NCBI GenBank assembly: GCA_036373975.1
Contig: DASUUR010000029.1
Location: 1 to 15,144 of the forward strand
Source: DASUUR01 sp036373975
GTDB lineage: Bacteria > Patescibacteriota > Saccharimonadia > Saccharimonadales > Saccharimonadaceae
Direction: 5' to 3'
Length of the DNA: 15,144 nt
Numbering within the stretch: the first letter of the stretch is position 1; every line of letters starts with the position of its first letter. The notes under the pieces were generated by a model, which was given only the letters and a program-made list of their open reading frames with translations, was not told the origin of the DNA and searched no databases. A program made the translations under genes and the position numbers. Positions 6,204 through 13,547 of this stretch are shown here, piece by piece.

Positions 6204-6394
6204 CTGTTGCACAGGTCAGTTTGAGTAGGACAGATTAATAATTGGTAACAAAATTAACCCAAGCAAATATCACAAGGCTTGCCATGGCAATTGCGCCGCT
6301 GAGGCTGATAAGCTCACCTTTTTACTTCAAATCAGTCTAGTCGAATATCTTTTGCATCCGCCTTGCTTATGCTTAAATGAAGAAAAGGTGAAAT
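6204..6394. other. Intergenic region upstream of pgk, with candidate -10
   Basis: The divergent gap between the paralog pair and pgk holds no convincing gene. TATGCT at 6368-6373 is a plausible pgk -10, with AAGGTG just before the ATG as Shine-Dalgarno; no good -35 was found. A 12-bp perfect palindrome (TTGCCATGGCAA) lies at 6279-6290. A short minus-strand hydrophobic frame (6235-6285, 16 codons from an ATG without a ribosome site) is not supported as a gene. Confidence 0.4.
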
Positions 6395-7615
6395 ATGTTT
6401 AATAAAAAAACTATCAAAGATGTGCCGCTCGATGGCAAAACGGTGCTGGTACGGGCCGACTACAATGTGCCGCTTGAAAAGAATGGTGAGATTGCCGACG
6501 AGTATCGCTTAACGCAAAGCTTACCGACGCTGCGTTACCTGCTAGATCGTAACTGCACAGTGGTGATATGCAGCCACTTAGGGCGACCGGATGGCAAAAA
6601 AGACGAAAAATACAGCTTAGAAAAAGTGGCAGCCCGTTTGGGCGAACTGCTTGCAAGGCCTGTGAGGTTTGTTTCGGATACGATTGGCGACCAAGTATAC
6701 CAAGCGACAAAGCACGCTAGGCCAGGTGAGGTGCTGCTGCTTGAAAATCTACGCTTCTATGCAGCTGAAGAACAAAACGACCCAGTCTTTGCAAAGCAGC
6801 TTGCCAAAGATAGTAGCGCAAGCTATTTTGTGCAAGATGGCTTTGGGGTGGTGCACCGGGCGCATGCAAGCACAAGTGCAATCACAGAGTTTTTGCCAAG
6901 CGTGGCAGGTCTACTACTAGAAAAAGAATGCAAGACGCTTCAAGCGGCTATCCATTCCCCTCAAAAGCCTTTGGTGGCAGTGTTGGGTGGGGCGAAAATT
7001 AGTGATAAGATATCGGTTATTTTGCGGCTGATTGAAGTTGCCGATCACGTGATAATTGGTGGGGCGATGGCCAATACCTTTTTGCGTTACCGGGGCTACA
7101 GAATTGGTAAAAGTATTGCCGAGGATGATCTTGACGACACCATAGATAAAATCTACCAGACCGCCGCGAAAAAAGTTGGCGAAGATGCGATCGACGATTT
7201 TATAATGTTACCAATAGATGTTGCAGTAGCAACAACAATAGATCAATCCGCTCGCCGCGCCGTCGTTGCGGCCGATGAAGTTGCCGAAGATGAATACATC
7301 TTAGACATTGGGCAGGCGAGTATTGAGCACATGGCAGGGGCGATAAGACAAGCCAAGACTGTCATTTGGAGTGGAACCTTAGGCTATGCCGAGCTGCCGG
7401 CATTTGCCCATGCCTCGGCTCGTGTGGCGCTTGAGCTAGCCAGTAATCCGCACATCACTTCGATTATAGGTGGCGGCGATACGGTTAACTTTGTGCTTGA
7501 TTGGGATGCCAATGGGGGCAGTAGCTTTACGCATGTTTCCACCGGCGGCAGTGCTAGTCTCGAGCTTATGGCTGGCCAAAAACTACCAGGTATTGAAGCC
7601 CTACTAGACGCCTAG
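6395..7615 (+). CDS. pgk: Phosphoglycerate kinase
   Basis: Transfers phosphate from 1,3-bisphosphoglycerate to ADP. The 406-aa length is normal for bacteria. The N-domain substrate site is visible: RADYNVPL (Arg20, Asp22, Asn24), EYRLTQSLPT with Arg38, and SHLGRPDGK (His61, Arg64). LLENLRFY and FGVVHRAHAST follow. The C-domain nucleotide site has VLGGAKISDKI, IIGGAMANTFL and WSGTLGYAELPAF, then GGGDTVNF and HVSTGGSASLELMAG. Two conserved loops deviate: the usual WNGPMG/WNGPxG reads WSGTLG, and STGGGA reads STGGSA. The rest is intact, so activity is expected but may differ. The start has AAGGTG upstream. tpiA follows 54 bases later. Confidence 0.96.
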   Translation: MFNKKTIKDVPLDGKTVLVRADYNVPLEKNGEIADEYRLTQSLPTLRYLLDRNCTVVICSHLGRPDGKKDEKYSLEKVAARLGELLARPVRFVSDTIGDQVYQATKHARPGEVLLLENLRFYAAEEQNDPVFAKQLAKDSSASYFVQDGFGVVHRAHASTSAITEFLPSVAGLLLEKECKTLQAAIHSPQKPLVAVLGGAKISDKISVILRLIEVADHVIIGGAMANTFLRYRGYRIGKSIAEDDLDDTIDKIYQTAAKKVGEDAIDDFIMLPIDVAVATTIDQSARRAVVAADEVAEDEYILDIGQASIEHMAGAIRQAKTVIWSGTLGYAELPAFAHASARVALELASNPHITSIIGGGDTVNFVLDWDANGGSSFTHVSTGGSASLELMAGQKLPGIEALLDA

Positions 7616-7633
7616 GATAATTTTGGGTACACT
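7605..7633 (+). promoter_or_regulatory. Candidate tpiA promoter
   Basis: TAGACG (7605-7610), a 17-base spacer and TACACT (7628-7633) give four of six matches each to the sigma70 boxes or better. The -35 lies in the last codons of pgk. This would allow tpiA and the next gene to be expressed apart from pgk. Confidence 0.42.
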
Positions 7634-7669
7634 AAGGAAAAGCATAAGCGGATAGGCACGCTCAAAAAC

Positions 7670-8464
7670 ATGGCGAAAACACTCATTGTTGGCAATTGGA
7701 AGATGCATCTAAACACGCAGCAAGCGAGTCTTTATTTGCATAAATTAAGCGAAAGTATTGCGGTGCACCGCAATGTTGAGGTCGTGCTGTGTCCCAGCGT
7801 TATGACGTTGCAGTCTTTAAGCATGCAGGTAAACCACCGTCAATTTAAGCTTGGCGCGCAAAATGCTTATTGGCGTGACGAAGGTGCGTTTACAGGCGAG
7901 GTGTCGGCCACGATGCTTCGCGGACTGGTCGACTATATTATCGTTGGCCATTCGGAGCGTCGCCATATTTTTGGCGAAACCGATAAAGACATTCGCGCAA
8001 AGGTGCAAGCCGTAGTTCGCAATGGAATGCGGCCAATCCTGTGTGTGGGTGAGACCGCTGCAGAGCGGGCCGACAACGATACCCAGCATGTGCTGCACGA
8101 TCAGATTATTGGCGGTCTTGCAAATATTACCTCTGAAGAGCTACAGCATGTTGTAGTGGCGTACGAACCGGTATGGGCTATTGGTACCGGTAAGAATGCC
8201 CGCCCCGATGATGTCAAAGCTGCCGTTAAATACATCCGTGATAATATTCAGGCATTGTTTGGCGCTAAAGCGGCCGCGGAGTTACGCATTCTGTATGGGG
8301 GGAGTGTTGATGCGCACAATGCCGCTGACTATCTGGCAATCCCAGGCATTGAAGGTCTGCTAGTAGGAGGCGCCAGCCTCCAGGCTGAAACATTCACCGC
8401 CATCACCAATGCAGCGCATAAAAAGAGCGAGCTAAAAGAACATAAAAAAGTAGGTAAGAAATAA
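7670..8464 (+). CDS. tpiA: Triosephosphate isomerase
   Basis: Interconverts dihydroxyacetone phosphate and glyceraldehyde 3-phosphate. The TIM-barrel active site is complete: Asn9 and Lys11 in GNWKM, His94 in IIVGHSERR, and Glu166 in AYEPVWAIGTG, followed by the mobile loop 6. The phosphate-binding GGSV and GLLVGGASL close the barrel. At 264 aa it is slightly longer than the usual 250, owing to a lysine-rich C-terminal tail (KKSELKEHKKVGKK) not needed for the fold. The Shine-Dalgarno is weak. The stop codon overlaps the start of the next gene by one base (TAATG), so the proline-rich protein is likely co-translated with it. Confidence 0.98.
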   Translation: MAKTLIVGNWKMHLNTQQASLYLHKLSESIAVHRNVEVVLCPSVMTLQSLSMQVNHRQFKLGAQNAYWRDEGAFTGEVSATMLRGLVDYIIVGHSERRHIFGETDKDIRAKVQAVVRNGMRPILCVGETAAERADNDTQHVLHDQIIGGLANITSEELQHVVVAYEPVWAIGTGKNARPDDVKAAVKYIRDNIQALFGAKAAAELRILYGGSVDAHNAADYLAIPGIEGLLVGGASLQAETFTAITNAAHKKSELKEHKKVGKK

Positions 8465-9708
8465 TGGGTAATAACGACATTGACTTTGATGAACTAGACC
8501 GAGCGGTAAGCTCACTTGTAGGCAGGCCCACATCCCAAAAGGATGCTTCTGTTGCTGAGCCCGTCGCCGAGCCCGCTGCCTCCCCGCAGCCCATGGCACC
8601 GGAGCCCCCGCAAGTAACAGCAGCTCCTTTGGTTGCAGATCCACAGCCTGAAGTAGGGCTCCCGGGTGTTGCGCAACCGGCTGAGTCAGTTCCTGTGGCG
8701 TCTGCCGCTTCTTCTGCCCCAAGCGAGCAGCCGAAGACTTTTTCGACACCACCCGTTGCTCCACTGCCACCTGCTAAAGAGGTGACTAGTGCCAGCTTGC
8801 CTATGCGCCAACCTGAACCAAGCGTTCCTATGAAGGCTCCGGAGCGTGCTATGCCCCCAGCTACTCGCAGATCTGGCCGGTTTATGGATGTTGTGCATCC
8901 ATCGTCTGATATGGGTGTGGCTAAAACCGCACCAAGGCCTACGCAAGGGCCTGCCACGCAAGCACCACAGCCAATCACCACCGCCCCCGAAGAACCTGAG
9001 TTTAGCTTTGCGTCTGAGCCGGCCCCAGTTGCGCCCCCTAAGCCGGAGTCAGAGACTAAATGGGGTGGTTCGTTGAACTTTTTGAGCCGTCGTAAAAAAG
9101 AAGATGAACCGCCAAAAGAGGAGTCACAATCCTCGGCCGCTGCACCTCAGCAAGATGCGCTTATTTCACCCTTTCTTAGTGATGCAAAAGTAGAAAAGCG
9201 TCCACTCGGCGCATTTGCTCCTGGCGATATGCCAGTGCAATCCCCTGACATGCCCACGCAGGCCGAGCGGCCGGTTGTTGATGCGCAAAAAGCACCAGAA
9301 GCATTACCACCAGAGTTAGGGCAAGATCTTGTGGCGATAGAAGCAGGAGAGATTAAATCAGATGATCGCCCGGATACTCCGCCTGCTTATCCCCCAGACG
9401 AGCCCGTCCAACAACCTAGTGTCCCACAAGTTCCCGCCAGTCCGGAAAAGCCACCAACTCCAACAGTTCGACAGGCCATGGCTGCGACAGCCACGGCATC
9501 AATCCCTCAGCAATATAAGGTAAAGCCTGCTCCCGAAGACACGGCTCCACGCTCACTCTTTGATGCCGACGAATATCGCCAGCCGCTCCAGCCCACTACC
9601 AAAAAGAAGCGCGGTGCGGGCACCTGGATAACAGTTATTCTCCTGCTACTTCTCCTAGGTGCTGCAGCCGGTATCGCAGTCTACTTTATGACTGGCGGCT
9701 TTAACTAA
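8464..9708 (+). CDS. Proline-rich, C-terminally membrane-anchored protein of unknown function
   Basis: I recognise no enzyme or named family. The 414 aa fall into three parts. The N-terminal peptide (about residues 1-22, NDIDFDELDRAVSSLVGR) is acidic and possibly helical, and looks like a binding motif. A long disordered region, dominated by Pro, Ala, Glu and Gln, fills about 25-375, interrupted by short motifs (SLNFLSRRKKED near 200 and SLFDADEYRQP near 365). A basic stop-transfer (KKKRGAG) precedes one membrane helix (TWITVILLLLLLGAAAGIAVYF), leaving only about seven residues beyond it. By the positive-inside rule the long arm is cytoplasmic, making this a tail-anchored protein. It is translationally coupled to tpiA by a one-base overlap. 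The pcrA promoter lies within or just after its 3' end. Confidence 0.8.
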   Translation: MGNNDIDFDELDRAVSSLVGRPTSQKDASVAEPVAEPAASPQPMAPEPPQVTAAPLVADPQPEVGLPGVAQPAESVPVASAASSAPSEQPKTFSTPPVAPLPPAKEVTSASLPMRQPEPSVPMKAPERAMPPATRRSGRFMDVVHPSSDMGVAKTAPRPTQGPATQAPQPITTAPEEPEFSFASEPAPVAPPKPESETKWGGSLNFLSRRKKEDEPPKEESQSSAAAPQQDALISPFLSDAKVEKRPLGAFAPGDMPVQSPDMPTQAERPVVDAQKAPEALPPELGQDLVAIEAGEIKSDDRPDTPPAYPPDEPVQQPSVPQVPASPEKPPTPTVRQAMAATATASIPQQYKVKPAPEDTAPRSLFDADEYRQPLQPTTKKKRGAGTWITVILLLLLLGAAAGIAVYFMTGGFN

Positions 9709-9730
9709 ACGCCCCATTTGCTGTTACAAT
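9701..9730 (+). promoter_or_regulatory. Leaderless-type promoter of pcrA
   Basis: TTAACT (9701-9706), an 18-base spacer and TACAAT (9725-9730) with an extended TGT. The ATG at 9739 follows eight bases after the -10, with no Shine-Dalgarno. This argues against the TTG start at 9718, which lies upstream of the -10. Confidence 0.58.
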
Positions 9731-9738
9731 ACCCAGTG

Positions 9739-11871
9739 ATGAATAGTTTACTTACGGGGCTCAATGATGCACAGGCCGAGGCGGTTACCCACGAGTCTGG
9801 TCCGTTGCTTATTTTAGCGGGGGCCGGGTCTGGCAAGACTAAAACGCTGACACACCGCATTGCCTATCTACTTGCCGAAAAACATACTGCGCCCGAAGCG
9901 ATCTTAGCCGTCACCTTTACGAACAAGGCGGCAAAAGAAATGCGTGAGCGCTTGGCCGGGCTTGTTGGCCGCTCTTCTGATGACCGATTCTTTATGCCGT
10001 GGATGGGCACATTCCACTCAATTTGTGTGCGTTTGCTGCGTCGCGACGGGGAGCATATTGGGGTGCCCCGTAATTTTGTTATTTTTGATGAAGCTGATCG
10101 TTTGGGGGTTATTAAGCAAGCCATGAGGCAGCTGAGCATCAGCGAAAAGCAATTCACGCCACGAGCAATCAGTGGCCTTATAAGCAGCGCTAAGAACGAT
10201 GGAATTGGCGTAGAAGAATTTGCTCGTGCGGCACGTTTACCGCAGCAACAAGTCGCAGCTGACATCTTCCCGCGCTATGAGCGCCTGCGCAAAGAAGCCG
10301 CCGCATTGGATTTTGATGATCTTTTGGCTGAAACTGTCCGGCTTTTTCGTGAAGTACCGGAGATCCGGCGTAAATGGCAAACTAACTTTCGCCATATCAT
10401 GATCGACGAATACCAAGACACTAACGCGGTGCAATACCAATTGGTAAAAGCGCTTGTGAACGATCAGCAGAATATTTGTGTGGTTGGTGATGACTGGCAG
10501 TCTATTTATAGTTGGCGCGGTGCGGACTTCAAGAATATCCTTAACTTCGAGCGCGACTTTATTAATACAAAAGTAGTTAAATTGGAGCAGAACTACCGCT
10601 CTACCAAACATATTCTTGATGCAGCGCACAAAATAATAACTAAGAATACCCAACGCTCAGACAAGAAGCTTTGGACGGCTGCGGGCGCTGGGAATCCAGT
10701 GCAGATATCGCATGCCGGCAGCGAAACACATGAAGGCGAGATTGTCGTAAACAGAATTTCGAGCGCTGTTAGCTTGCGTGCTCGTCGCTACAGTGATTAC
10801 GCGGTACTGTATCGTACTAACGCCCAAAGTCGCGCAATGGAAGAAGCCTGTATCCGTTACGGTATTCCATACAAGATTGTTGGCGGGGTGCGCTTCTACG
10901 ACCGCAAAGAAATAAAAGACGTAATTGCGTATCTTCGCTTACTTTACCAGCCGTCTGATCGAGCCAGCTTTTTGCGGATTGTGAACGTCCCGGCGCGCGG
11001 ACTGGGGCCAACGTCGGTCGAGAAGTTCCTGATGTGGCAGCAAAGCCAAGCGGGCGATATTGTGAGCGCTCTGTCGATTGCCAACATGTGTACAGTAGTT
11101 ACTCCCAAGGCGCGTACTGCGCTGCTTGAGCTGGGCGAGGCGCTGCAGCGTTTGCAGGAGCAGATCGACCAACTAGCTTTGCCTGACTTAATCGAAGCGG
11201 TTTTAAAACGCTTTGACTACATAAATTTCTTAAAAGACGGCACACCCCAAGCTGAAGACCGTCAAGAAAACGTACAGGAGCTTATTGGCGTAGCTCGGCA
11301 ATATGCTGAAATGGGCTTGGCAACTTTTCTTGAGGAGGTGGCGCTTATATCCGATCTTGATGCGCTTGATGAAAAAAGCGACGCCATCACTCTTATGACC
11401 CTGCACGCTGCGAAAGGCCTGGAATTCCCAGTGGTGTTTATGATCGGCATGGAAGAAAGTATCTTCCCGCACTCGCGTGCTTTGTACGATGCGACCGAAA
11501 TGGAAGAAGAGCGCCGGTTATGTTATGTAGGCATGACGCGTGCCCGCGAAGAGCTGCATTTGTTGTCGGCCAATTCGCGTTTTTTGTATGGGAATCGCCA
11601 GCACAACCCGCCTTCGCGATTCTTGGCAGATGTTTCTGATGCGGCATCGCTTGCGCCTGTTCCCGAGACCGGCTTTGCTCCAACTTTTGCAAAGGAGCCT
11701 GAAATAGTGCAAGAGTTTGACGGGGATATCGCTGTTGGCGACAAGGTGCAGCATACTGTATTCGGGATTGGCGAGATTCGCGCTATCGATGGTACGACAT
11801 TAGAGATTTCTTTTGAAGGACGAGGCGTCAAAAGATTAAACGCAGCGTTTGCGCCATTGAAGCGTTTATAA
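9739..11871 (+). CDS. pcrA: SF1A DNA helicase, PcrA/UvrD family
   Basis: 3'-5' DNA helicase of replication and repair, acting in nucleotide excision and on stalled forks. With the ATG at 9739 it is 710 aa, normal for the family. Motifs in order: Q-motif LNDAQAEAV (8-16), Walker A AGAGSGKT (27-34), Ia AVTFTNKAAKEMRERL, Ib GTFHSICVRLLRR, motif II DEYQD (223-227), III GDDWQSIYSWRGA (250-262), IV LEQNYRST, V LMTLHAAKGLEFP and VI YVGMTRAREELHL. The last 49 residues (GDKVQHTVFGIGEI onward) form the Tudor-like tail that binds RNA polymerase in PcrA/UvrD. Motif III has W where most UvrD proteins have D (GDDDQSIY). The TTG at 9718 would add seven residues but precedes the apparent promoter. A terminator follows directly. 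Confidence 0.95.
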   Translation: MNSLLTGLNDAQAEAVTHESGPLLILAGAGSGKTKTLTHRIAYLLAEKHTAPEAILAVTFTNKAAKEMRERLAGLVGRSSDDRFFMPWMGTFHSICVRLLRRDGEHIGVPRNFVIFDEADRLGVIKQAMRQLSISEKQFTPRAISGLISSAKNDGIGVEEFARAARLPQQQVAADIFPRYERLRKEAAALDFDDLLAETVRLFREVPEIRRKWQTNFRHIMIDEYQDTNAVQYQLVKALVNDQQNICVVGDDWQSIYSWRGADFKNILNFERDFINTKVVKLEQNYRSTKHILDAAHKIITKNTQRSDKKLWTAAGAGNPVQISHAGSETHEGEIVVNRISSAVSLRARRYSDYAVLYRTNAQSRAMEEACIRYGIPYKIVGGVRFYDRKEIKDVIAYLRLLYQPSDRASFLRIVNVPARGLGPTSVEKFLMWQQSQAGDIVSALSIANMCTVVTPKARTALLELGEALQRLQEQIDQLALPDLIEAVLKRFDYINFLKDGTPQAEDRQENVQELIGVARQYAEMGLATFLEEVALISDLDALDEKSDAITLMTLHAAKGLEFPVVFMIGMEESIFPHSRALYDATEMEEERRLCYVGMTRAREELHLLSANSRFLYGNRQHNPPSRFLADVSDAASLAPVPETGFAPTFAKEPEIVQEFDGDIAVGDKVQHTVFGIGEIRAIDGTTLEISFEGRGVKRLNAAFAPLKRL

Positions 11872-11877
11872 AGTAAG

Positions 11878-11913
11878 AAGGCGCCCACCCCGTGAGGGGG
11901 CAGGCGCCTTTTT
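11878..11913. terminator. Convergent bidirectional terminator after pcrA
   Basis: AAGGCGCC (11878-11885) pairs with GGCGCCTT (11903-11910), with CCCC/GGGG inside and a four-base loop. TTTTT follows on the plus strand, a good stop for pcrA. On the minus strand the hairpin follows the stop of the 102-aa membrane gene and is trailed by CTTCTTACTTT. Confidence 0.85.
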
Positions 11914-11921
11914 GCGAAGGG

Positions 11922-12230
11922 CTACAGCAGGGCTGCGCGCGGACGTTGCCTCAGGGCGAGCCGGAAGGTGCCCCAGAGCGTCCACAGCACTGTTCCGAAC
12001 AGAGCGGCGTTGATGCTCATGCAGAGCCAGAAGTCCTCGCTCCACGTTTCCGTGTGCTTGAGCACCAGCCCGAAGATGATCCAGCCAGCCAGGCCGGTCA
12101 AAACCAGGCCGACATAGGGCGCTTCAAGCCCGCTGATGCGACTCCTCACAGGGGTGTCAATAATCAGCACCAGGGCGAGTGTCACCATGCCACCAGGGCC
12201 GCTCATGAACCACTCCGTAAGCGTCATCAT
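11922..12230 (-). CDS. Small membrane protein, three predicted helices (102 aa)
   Basis: Not recognised beyond being an integral membrane protein. Hydrophobic segments lie at about residues 14-26 (GGMVTLALVLIID), 38-57 (around PYVGLVLTGLAGWIIFGLVL) and 67-87 (DFWLCMSINAALFGTVLWTL), followed by an Arg-rich end (FRLALRQRPRAALL). The start was set at the ATG pair ending at 12230, with AAGGG about eight bases upstream and a strong promoter placed to give a leader of about 42 bases. A longer frame opening at 12347 would begin upstream of that promoter and encode implausible sequence. It has its own divergent promoter against the Rpf-like gene and ends convergently against pcrA, so it is a stand-alone unit. 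A holin-like, transporter-accessory or stress role is possible; none is shown by the sequence. Confidence 0.7.
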   Translation of the reverse strand: MMTLTEWFMSGPGGMVTLALVLIIDTPVRSRISGLEAPYVGLVLTGLAGWIIFGLVLKHTETWSEDFWLCMSINAALFGTVLWTLWGTFRLALRQRPRAALL

Positions 12231-12279
12231 GCTGTTTTCCCTTGTCTCGGTTCGGTCTTTGTTGGAGACGTACTTATGT

Positions 12280-12308
12280 ATTATAACATGAATTTGTGAT
12301 AAAGTAAA
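12280..12308 (-). promoter_or_regulatory. Promoter of the 102-aa membrane protein
   Basis: On the minus strand TTTACT (12303-12308), a 17-base spacer and a perfect TATAAT (12280-12285) with extended TGT. One of the strongest promoters visible here. Confidence 0.65.
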
Positions 12309-12309
12309 T

Positions 12310-12338
12310 TTGCACCCTCGCGTAATATGCGCTAAAAT
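12310..12338 (+). promoter_or_regulatory. Candidate promoter of the Rpf-like gene
   Basis: TTGCAC (12310-12315), a 17-base spacer and TAAAAT (12333-12338). The leader would be about 37 bases with no clear Shine-Dalgarno. The -35 starts one base from the opposing minus-strand -35. Confidence 0.45.
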
Positions 12339-12381
12339 AGATCCCATTACTTATGGTGTGCAAAGAAACATTTAGTTACTC

Positions 12382-13530
12382 ATGAACCAAGTAGTCAATT
12401 ACATCCGCATCCGTAAAAGGATGCTCCTACTCCTGTGTGCTGCAATTCTTATAGCAGTGGTATTTGTGTCTGGTAAAGCAATGGCCGACACACCGCAGCA
12501 AAAAGACGGTCGTATGGTCACCATTCATGATGGCGACATAGAAAAGGTCGTTATTACAAAAGGCAAAACCATTGCTGATGCCCTAAAAAAAGCTGATGTT
12601 ACCGTTGAACCCACCGATAGCGTTGAACCTGCCACCAATACCGAATTGGTGGCAAAAAATTATAAGGTGAATATTTACCGTGCCCGCCCTGTAACTATTG
12701 TTGATGGCGAAAGCCGTATTAAGGTAATGACCCCACACCAGAGTGCTCGTTTAATTGCCGAAGCAGCAGGTGTGGCTCTTTACGATGAAGACCTCACGCA
12801 AATGAGCCGTGTCGATAACTTAGTCGCCGAAGGTGGTGCTGGCTTAAAGCTAACGATCGATCGCGCAACACCATTTAAAATTAAGCTTTACGGTAAAAAA
12901 ATGACTATGCGCACACAGGCTACTACCGTAGGCGCGATGCTCGAAGAAAAGGGTGTAAAGCTTGCAAAGAATGACGATGTATCAACCAGCCTTACCCGAC
13001 CAATTGTTGCCGGTATGAGCGTAGAAGTCTGGCGCAACGGTAAGCAGACGATGACCCAAGAAGAGCCAATTGCCTTTGATGTTGAGCACATTCAAGATGC
13101 CGACCGTGAAGTTGGCTACCGAGCTATTAAAACTCCGGGTGTAAAAGGTGAGAAATCTGTTACGTACGAGATTGTCATGAAGAACGGCAAAGAGATATCC
13201 CGCAAGGTTATTCAAAGCGTAACGATTAAGCAGCCAAAGAAGCAAGTTGAAATTGTTGGTGCAAAGCCAACGTTTAGCGGCAGCTTTGCCGAAGCACTCG
13301 CAAAACTACGCGCCTGTGAGTCGGGCGGTAACTATCAGACTAACACCGGTAATGGCTACTACGGTGCCTACCAGTACGATATTAGCACTTGGGCGGGTTA
13401 TGGCGGTTACCGCATACCATCGGATGCGCCTGCTGCCGTCCAAGATGACAAAGTATGGGAGACATACCAACGCCGCGGCTGGTCTCCATGGCCATCGTGT
13501 GGGGCAAGTCTACCTGATACTTATCGCTAG
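12382..13530 (+). CDS. Secreted DUF348-G5-Rpf (resuscitation-promoting factor-like) peptidoglycan hydrolase
   Basis: Predicted exported cell-wall enzyme cleaving peptidoglycan glycan strands. A basic N-terminus (RIRKRM) and hydrophobic segment (14-30) form a signal peptide or anchor, with a possible cleavage site after AMA at residue 35. Three DUF348 (YabE-like) repeats cover roughly 45-220; the openings VTIHDGDIEKVVI, VNIYRARPVTIVDG and KLTIDRATPFKIKLYGK mark them. A G5 domain follows at about 224-294 (AFDVEHIQDADREVGYRAIK to KQVEIVGAKP). Residues 302-382 are an Rpf/transglycosylase-like domain with the catalytic Glu313 in ACESGGN, then TGNGYYGAYQ and STWAGYGG. Cys312 and Cys373 (WPSC) match the conserved Rpf disulfide. 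The architecture resembles actinobacterial RpfB and Bacillus YabE/YuiC-type proteins. No clear Shine-Dalgarno. The DUF296 promoter overlaps its 3' end. Confidence 0.9.
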   Translation: MNQVVNYIRIRKRMLLLLCAAILIAVVFVSGKAMADTPQQKDGRMVTIHDGDIEKVVITKGKTIADALKKADVTVEPTDSVEPATNTELVAKNYKVNIYRARPVTIVDGESRIKVMTPHQSARLIAEAAGVALYDEDLTQMSRVDNLVAEGGAGLKLTIDRATPFKIKLYGKKMTMRTQATTVGAMLEEKGVKLAKNDDVSTSLTRPIVAGMSVEVWRNGKQTMTQEEPIAFDVEHIQDADREVGYRAIKTPGVKGEKSVTYEIVMKNGKEISRKVIQSVTIKQPKKQVEIVGAKPTFSGSFAEALAKLRACESGGNYQTNTGNGYYGAYQYDISTWAGYGGYRIPSDAPAAVQDDKVWETYQRRGWSPWPSCGASLPDTYR

Positions 13531-13541
13531 CGTAGTACAAT
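13514..13541 (+). promoter_or_regulatory. Leaderless-type promoter of the DUF296 gene
   Basis: CTGATA (13514-13519), a 16-base spacer and TACAAT (13536-13541), then only six bases to the ATG at 13548. No Shine-Dalgarno. The -35 lies in the last codons of the Rpf-like gene. Confidence 0.52.
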
Positions 13542-13547
13542 AACTAC

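Noticed and set aside
6235..6285. Short minus-strand hydrophobic frame (MASLVIFAWVNFVTNY)
   Set aside because: Only 16 codons from an ATG without a Shine-Dalgarno; the better ribosome-like site upstream has no usable in-frame start codon. Could be a gene remnant but this cannot be shown.
6279..6290. 12-bp palindrome TTGCCATGGCAA upstream of pgk
   Set aside because: Perfect but short, far from the candidate -10 and unsupported by a second copy; expected by chance at this length now and then.
6377..6391. Four-codon upstream frame (MKKR) just before pgk
   Set aside because: Its ATG lies at or before the expected start of transcription from the -10 at 6368-6373, so it is probably not in the mRNA.
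8403..8981. A 192-codon minus-strand frame opposite the proline-rich gene
   Set aside because: Its Gly/Ala/Ser-rich product mirrors the proline codons of the plus strand; no ribosome site or family motif.
12230..12347. Longer N-terminus for the membrane protein gene starting at 12347
   Set aside because: It would start upstream of the strong TATAAT promoter at 12280-12308 and lacks a ribosome site, whereas the start at 12230 has one.
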